Shown here one piece after another: positions 58,386 to 64,000 of a stretch of DNA of 64,000 bases. Each line of letters begins with the position of its first letter. The stretch's first letter is position 1. The notes beneath the pieces are model-generated. The model was not told the DNA's origin and ran no database searches. It saw only the letters and a list, made by a program, of their open reading frames with translations. The position numbers and the translations under genes are program-made. Source of the stretch: Ectothiorhodospira haloalkaliphila ATCC 51935 (lineage in GTDB: Bacteria; Pseudomonadota; Gammaproteobacteria; Ectothiorhodospirales; Ectothiorhodospiraceae); assembly GCF_000633935.1 (NCBI RefSeq), contig NZ_KK214996.1, positions 235,729 to 299,728 on the forward strand, read 5' to 3'.

Positions 58386-59327
58386 TTACGGCTGCTCCTC
58401 CAGCTCTTCCCCTTCCTTCTTCACCGGCAGCATCACCGTGCGGTCCACACCCAGCACCAGGGCCAGGGCCGCCGCCACATAGATCGAGGAATAGGTCCCC
58501 ACCAGCACACCGATGATCAATGCCAAGGCGAAGTTCTGGATCACCGCACCACCCAGCAGGAACAGGCAGAACAGCACCAGCAACGTGGTGAAACTGGTGA
58601 TGATGGTCCGCGACAGGATCTGGTTCACCGACTTGTTCATGACCTTCTCCACGGCATCCTTGCGCAGCCGACGGAAGTTCTCCCGGATACGGTCGTACAC
58701 CACGATGGTGTCATTCAGGGAATAACCGATCACTGCCAGTATGGCTGCCAGCACCGAGAGGTCGAACTCCAGCCAGAACAGCGAGAAGATCCCCAGCGTG
58801 ATGGTGACGTCGTGAACCAGGGCCGCGACCGAGCCGAGGGAAAACCGCCACTCAAAGCGCAGGGCCACATAAATCAGGATACCGAACAGGGCATAGAGCA
58901 TGGCCAGACCGCCCTGCTCGCGCAATTCATCCCCCACCTGCGGGCCCACGAACTCCACCCGGCGTAGATCCACCCCCTCGGGCCCACCACTGCGCAGAAC
59001 CTGCAGCACTTCCTCGGACAGCTCAGCGCTCTCCTCTCCCTCCCGGGGCGCCAGACGGATCAGCACATCCCGGGAGGTGCCAAAGTTCTGCACCGTGGCC
59101 CGATCAAAACCGCCCATCTCAAGCTGGTCGCGAATCTCCTCCAGCTCGACGGGCTCCGGATAGCCCACCTCTATCAGGGTGCCACCGGTAAAGTCGATAC
59201 CAAAGTTCAGCCCGCGAAACACCAGCAGCAGGATGGAGGCCACCAGCAGGACGGCTGAAACGCTCAGGGCGATGCGTCGCTGGCCCAGGAAATCGATATT
59301 GGCGTTGGCGAAATTAAGCTTCATCAT
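58386..59327 (-). CDS. secF: Protein-export membrane protein SecF
   Basis: 313 residues, six membrane helices and a periplasmic domain. GLNFGIDFTGGTLIEVGY and YSLNDTIVVYDRIRENFR (helix 4 D1-D4-type motif) are conserved. Works with SecD to pull proteins across the inner membrane using the proton or sodium gradient. Start at MMKLNF after a GAAGGCGG site. Confidence 0.95.
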   Translation of the reverse strand: MMKLNFANANIDFLGQRRIALSVSAVLLVASILLLVFRGLNFGIDFTGGTLIEVGYPEPVELEEIRDQLEMGGFDRATVQNFGTSRDVLIRLAPREGEESAELSEEVLQVLRSGGPEGVDLRRVEFVGPQVGDELREQGGLAMLYALFGILIYVALRFEWRFSLGSVAALVHDVTITLGIFSLFWLEFDLSVLAAILAVIGYSLNDTIVVYDRIRENFRRLRKDAVEKVMNKSVNQILSRTIITSFTTLLVLFCLFLLGGAVIQNFALALIIGVLVGTYSSIYVAAALALVLGVDRTVMLPVKKEGEELEEQP

Positions 59328-59337
59328 TTTGCCGCCT

Positions 59338-61200
59338 TCAAATGGAGAGCGTCTTGAGGCGACGCTGACGACCATAAGTCAGATTGATAATGGCGCGAGT
59401 CACCATCAGGGCCGTGAACATGGACACCAGGATGCCGATGGACAGGGTGATGGCGAAGCCCTTGATGGGGCCAGTACCGAACATGAACAGCACCACCGCC
59501 GCAATCAGGGTCGTGATGTTGGCGTCGGCAATGGTGGAAAGCGCCCGCGCATAACCCGCCTGTATGGAAGCCTGGGGTGAGTTGCCATTCCTGATTTCTT
59601 CGCGTATTCGCTCGAAGATCAGCACGTTGGCATCCACCGCCATGCCCACGGTGAGCACGATACCGGCGATCCCCGGCAGCGTGAGCGTGGCCTGCAGCAT
59701 GGAGAGTATCGCCACGATCAGGACCAGATTCAGGGTGAGCGCCACATTGGCCACCAGACCAAAGGCCCGGTAGTAAAGCGCCATGAAGACCAGCACCAGC
59801 GCAAAGCCGATGATCACCGAGTTGAAGCCGCGCTCGATGTTGTCCTGACCCAGGCTGGGGCCGACGGTGCGTTCCTCGACAATGCTCATGGGTGCGGCCA
59901 GGGCACCGGCACGCAGCAGCAGGGCCAGGTTGCGGGCTTCGCGGGTGCTATCCAGACCCGTGATCTGGAAGCGGCGGCCCAACTGGTCCTGGATGCGGGC
60001 CACGTTGATGACCTCCTCCGAGCGAGTGGTCTGGCGGACCATTTCACCGTCTTCCTCCACCGTTTCGGTGGTGGTCTCGATGAAGACCACGCCCATGAGG
60101 CGACCGATATTCTCGCCGGTCACCCGACTGAAGATGCGTGCGCCCTGGCCGTCCAGATTAATGAATACCGCCGCGCCGCCGGTGTCCTGAGCAATGCCGG
60201 AACTGGCGTCGTTGATGAAGTCCCCGGTGAGCATCACCCGGCGCTGCAGCAGCACCGGATTGCCGTCACGTTCGTAATAGAGTCGGGAGTTGGCGGGCAC
60301 GCGGCCGGTGCGCTCGGCCTCGAAGGGATCGTTGGCCTCATCCACCAGGCGAAACTCCAGTGTGGCCGTGGCCCCCAGGATCTCCTTGGCGCGGGCGGTG
60401 TCCTGCACGCCCGGCAACTGGACGACGATGCGATTCTCGCCCTGTTGCTGGATCACGGGCTCGGCCACACCCAGTTCATCCACCCGGTTACGCAGTGTGG
60501 TGATGTTCTGTTGCAGGGCCAGGCGACGCTGGGCATCCAGCTGATCGCTGCTGATGTTGGCCGTCAGGATATGCGTGTCACCGGACTGGCGCGTACTGAA
60601 ATCCAGGTCACCGCGATACTCACGCCGCAGCAGATCACGTGCCTCGTCCCGACTGGCCTGATCCTCGAAACGCACCTCCACGGAGCTGCCATCCCGCTCC
60701 ACTGCCAGATACCGGATGCGCTCGTCACGCAGTACAGTGCGGAACTCGCTGGTATAACGCTCGGCCACGTTGTCACCGACGGCATCCATGTCCACTTCCA
60801 TCAGGAAGTGGACACCACCGCGCAGGTCCAGCCCCAGCGACATGGGCCGGGCATTGATGGCCCGCAGCCAGTTGGGCGTGGCCGGGGCCAGGTTCAGTCC
60901 CACGGAATGCTGATCAGGCAGGGCGGTGCGCAGGATGTCTGCGGCACGCATCTGATCATCCGTGGAATCGAACCGCAGCATCATCTGGCTGCCGTCGAAC
61001 TCCTCGGCCTTGATGTCGACGCCCCGCCCTTCCAGGATCGCCCGGATCTGCATCCGGGTATCCTCATCCACCTCGTCCGTGACGGAGTGGGCGATCTGCA
61101 CCACCGGATCCTCGGGAAACAGGTTGGGCAACGAGTAGACCAGGCCCACCAGGATCACGACCACGATGAGCAGGTACTTCCAGGAAGGATAAGCGTTCAT
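59338..61200 (-). CDS. secD: Protein-export membrane protein SecD
   Basis: 620 residues. N-terminal helix, large periplasmic P1 domain (LDLRGGVHFLMEVDMDAV, NRVDELGVAEPVIQQQG), then five C-terminal helices with VGMAVDANVLIFERIREE. 10 bp ahead of secF. Part of yajC-secD-secF. Confidence 0.96.
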   Translation of the reverse strand: MNAYPSWKYLLIVVVILVGLVYSLPNLFPEDPVVQIAHSVTDEVDEDTRMQIRAILEGRGVDIKAEEFDGSQMMLRFDSTDDQMRAADILRTALPDQHSVGLNLAPATPNWLRAINARPMSLGLDLRGGVHFLMEVDMDAVGDNVAERYTSEFRTVLRDERIRYLAVERDGSSVEVRFEDQASRDEARDLLRREYRGDLDFSTRQSGDTHILTANISSDQLDAQRRLALQQNITTLRNRVDELGVAEPVIQQQGENRIVVQLPGVQDTARAKEILGATATLEFRLVDEANDPFEAERTGRVPANSRLYYERDGNPVLLQRRVMLTGDFINDASSGIAQDTGGAAVFINLDGQGARIFSRVTGENIGRLMGVVFIETTTETVEEDGEMVRQTTRSEEVINVARIQDQLGRRFQITGLDSTREARNLALLLRAGALAAPMSIVEERTVGPSLGQDNIERGFNSVIIGFALVLVFMALYYRAFGLVANVALTLNLVLIVAILSMLQATLTLPGIAGIVLTVGMAVDANVLIFERIREEIRNGNSPQASIQAGYARALSTIADANITTLIAAVVLFMFGTGPIKGFAITLSIGILVSMFTALMVTRAIINLTYGRQRRLKTLSI

Positions 61201-61234
61201 GACAAGACCAGCGTTGGGAGATCGACGTGGAGGA

Positions 61235-61564
61235 TCAGATGTCCTTCATCGTGCCTTTTGGCAGAACGGTGGCCACCGACTGGCGCTGAACATTCACCGT
61301 GTTGCCCTCGGACACCTCCACCTTGATGAAGTTGTCGGTCACCTGGGTGATCTTGCCCACCAGGCCGCCCTGGGTGACGATCTCGTCGCCCTTGTTCAGG
61401 CCATCCACCATCGCCTTGTGTTCCTTGGCGCGCTTGCTCTGCGGGCGGATGATCAGGAAGTACATGATCGCAAAGAAGATCACGATCATGATCAGAAACT
61501 CGATGAAACCGCCTCCGGCGGCCTGGCCCTGCTGGGCATACGCGTCGGAAATCAGGAAGTTCAT
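61235..61564 (-). CDS. yajC: Sec translocon accessory subunit YajC
   Basis: 109 residues with one membrane helix (about residues 17-37, GFIEFLIMIVIFFAIMYFL) and a cytoplasmic domain (EIVTQGGLVGKITQV). AAGGAG site before the ATG. Belongs to the tgt-yajC-secDF unit. Confidence 0.94.
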   Translation of the reverse strand: MNFLISDAYAQQGQAAGGGFIEFLIMIVIFFAIMYFLIIRPQSKRAKEHKAMVDGLNKGDEIVTQGGLVGKITQVTDNFIKVEVSEGNTVNVQRQSVATVLPKGTMKDI

Positions 61565-61623
61565 GCGTGGGACTCCTTAGCAGTTGACAGATCGACAGGG
61601 TTTGGGCCCTTGAAAGGCCGGCA

Positions 61624-63775
<2,152 letters not shown>

Positions 63776-63826
63776 GGCGCGCGATGGTAGCAGGATTGGG
63801 GCCAGGGGGCGACTGAGGCATGGGCA

Positions 63827-63864
63827 CCCTCACCCCAACCCCCCTCCCGCCAGCGAGAGAGGGG
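63827..63864. repeat. CCCTCTCCC-type palindromic repeat, copy 3 (inverted)
   Basis: Reverse-oriented copy of the element at 28966 and 58314: CCCTCACCCCAACC then an imperfect CCCTCCCGCCAGCGAGAGAGGGG hairpin. Sits upstream of queA. Confidence 0.7.
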
Positions 63865-63960
63865 CTCTGCCCCATGAGAAAAACCCCAAAGCTCCCTAAT
63901 GGAATGGTCCGCCCATGCCGAATCCACCCACAAGGGCTATCCTTGCCCCAAGATTATCAC

Positions 63961-63966
63961 TATAAT
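63961..63966 (+). promoter_or_regulatory. -10 box of tRNA-Leu
   Basis: TATAAT ends 15 bases before the tRNA start. No good -35 is at the ideal distance. Confidence 0.5.
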
Positions 63967-63981
63967 GACGGATTGGATTCA

Positions 63982-64000
63982 GCCGGGATGGCGGAACTGG
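63982..64000 (+). tRNA. tRNA-Leu, 5' part at window edge
   Basis: The last 19 bases, GCCGGGATGGCGGAACTGG, fit the acceptor and D-arm start of a gammaproteobacterial tRNA-Leu. The anticodon lies outside the window, so the isoacceptor is unknown. Confidence 0.7.

Overview
The window is about 64 kb of high-GC gammaproteobacterial chromosome, most likely from a purple sulfur bacterium of the Ectothiorhodospiraceae. The housekeeping block (der-bamB-yfgM-hisS-rodZ-pilF-rlmN-ndk, isc operon, trmJ, suhB, secDF-yajC-tgt-queA) has a gammaproteobacterial layout. Two tiny minus-strand genes near 17 kb encode bacteriochlorophyll-binding antenna polypeptides (LH alpha and beta), so the organism is, or descends from, an anoxygenic phototroph. 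The genus is an inference. No reaction-centre or pigment genes lie in the window.

Layout. 0-5.1 kb: leucine/isovalerate catabolic operon (mccB 3' part, liuC, mccA, a MaoC hydratase, HMG-CoA lyase), whose end products are acetoacetate and acetyl-CoA. 5.1-9.5 kb: a methyltransferase, then an outer-membrane barrel protein divergent from acetoacetyl-CoA synthetase. The shared intergenic region carries ACGT-type palindromes resembling LiuR operators, which fits acetoacetate activation belonging to the leucine regulon. 9.6-13.1 kb: AEC transporter, an unassigned protein, an inositol-phosphatase-family enzyme and an HDAC-family deacetylase. 13.3-16.7 kb: a translationally coupled ATP-grasp / CocE-hydrolase pair of unknown product. 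16.7-18 kb: LH alpha and beta genes (alpha first, the reverse of the usual order), an AT-rich leader and a possible 25-residue membrane peptide. 18-24.9 kb: lipase, pirin, a lone GspN-like protein, a PII-like protein, tRNA-Gly and tRNA-Cys, an acidic lipoprotein, a sensor-less histidine kinase, AcuI-type reductase and a GNAT enzyme. 24.9-28.9 kb: MoxR-DUF58-TgpA operon.

29-31.2 kb holds a compact iscR-iscS-iscU cluster; 50-55.7 kb holds a second, complete isc operon (iscR-S-U-A-hscB-hscA-fdx-iscX). The two IscU genes share a 99-nt stretch without one difference, while the two IscR proteins have clearly diverged, suggesting gene conversion. 31.3-38.5 kb: DUF1249 protein, phosphoglucomutase, sdhCDAB-sdhE, then nfu and ygfX on the other strand. 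38.8-41.9 kb: a ZapG/YhcB-like protein with a long histone-H1-like tail, a GNAT enzyme, ygfZ and a 51-residue membrane protein. 41.9-57.4 kb is one long minus-strand run from trmJ to der. 57.5 kb to the end: suhB, secF-secD-yajC-tgt-queA and the first bases of a tRNA-Leu.

Two families of short intergenic palindromic repeats occur (three copies of a CCCTCTCCC-type element and a GTGGGAG-type REP pair). No IS element, prophage, integrase or CRISPR array was seen. All calls come from reading the sequence; no database search was run.
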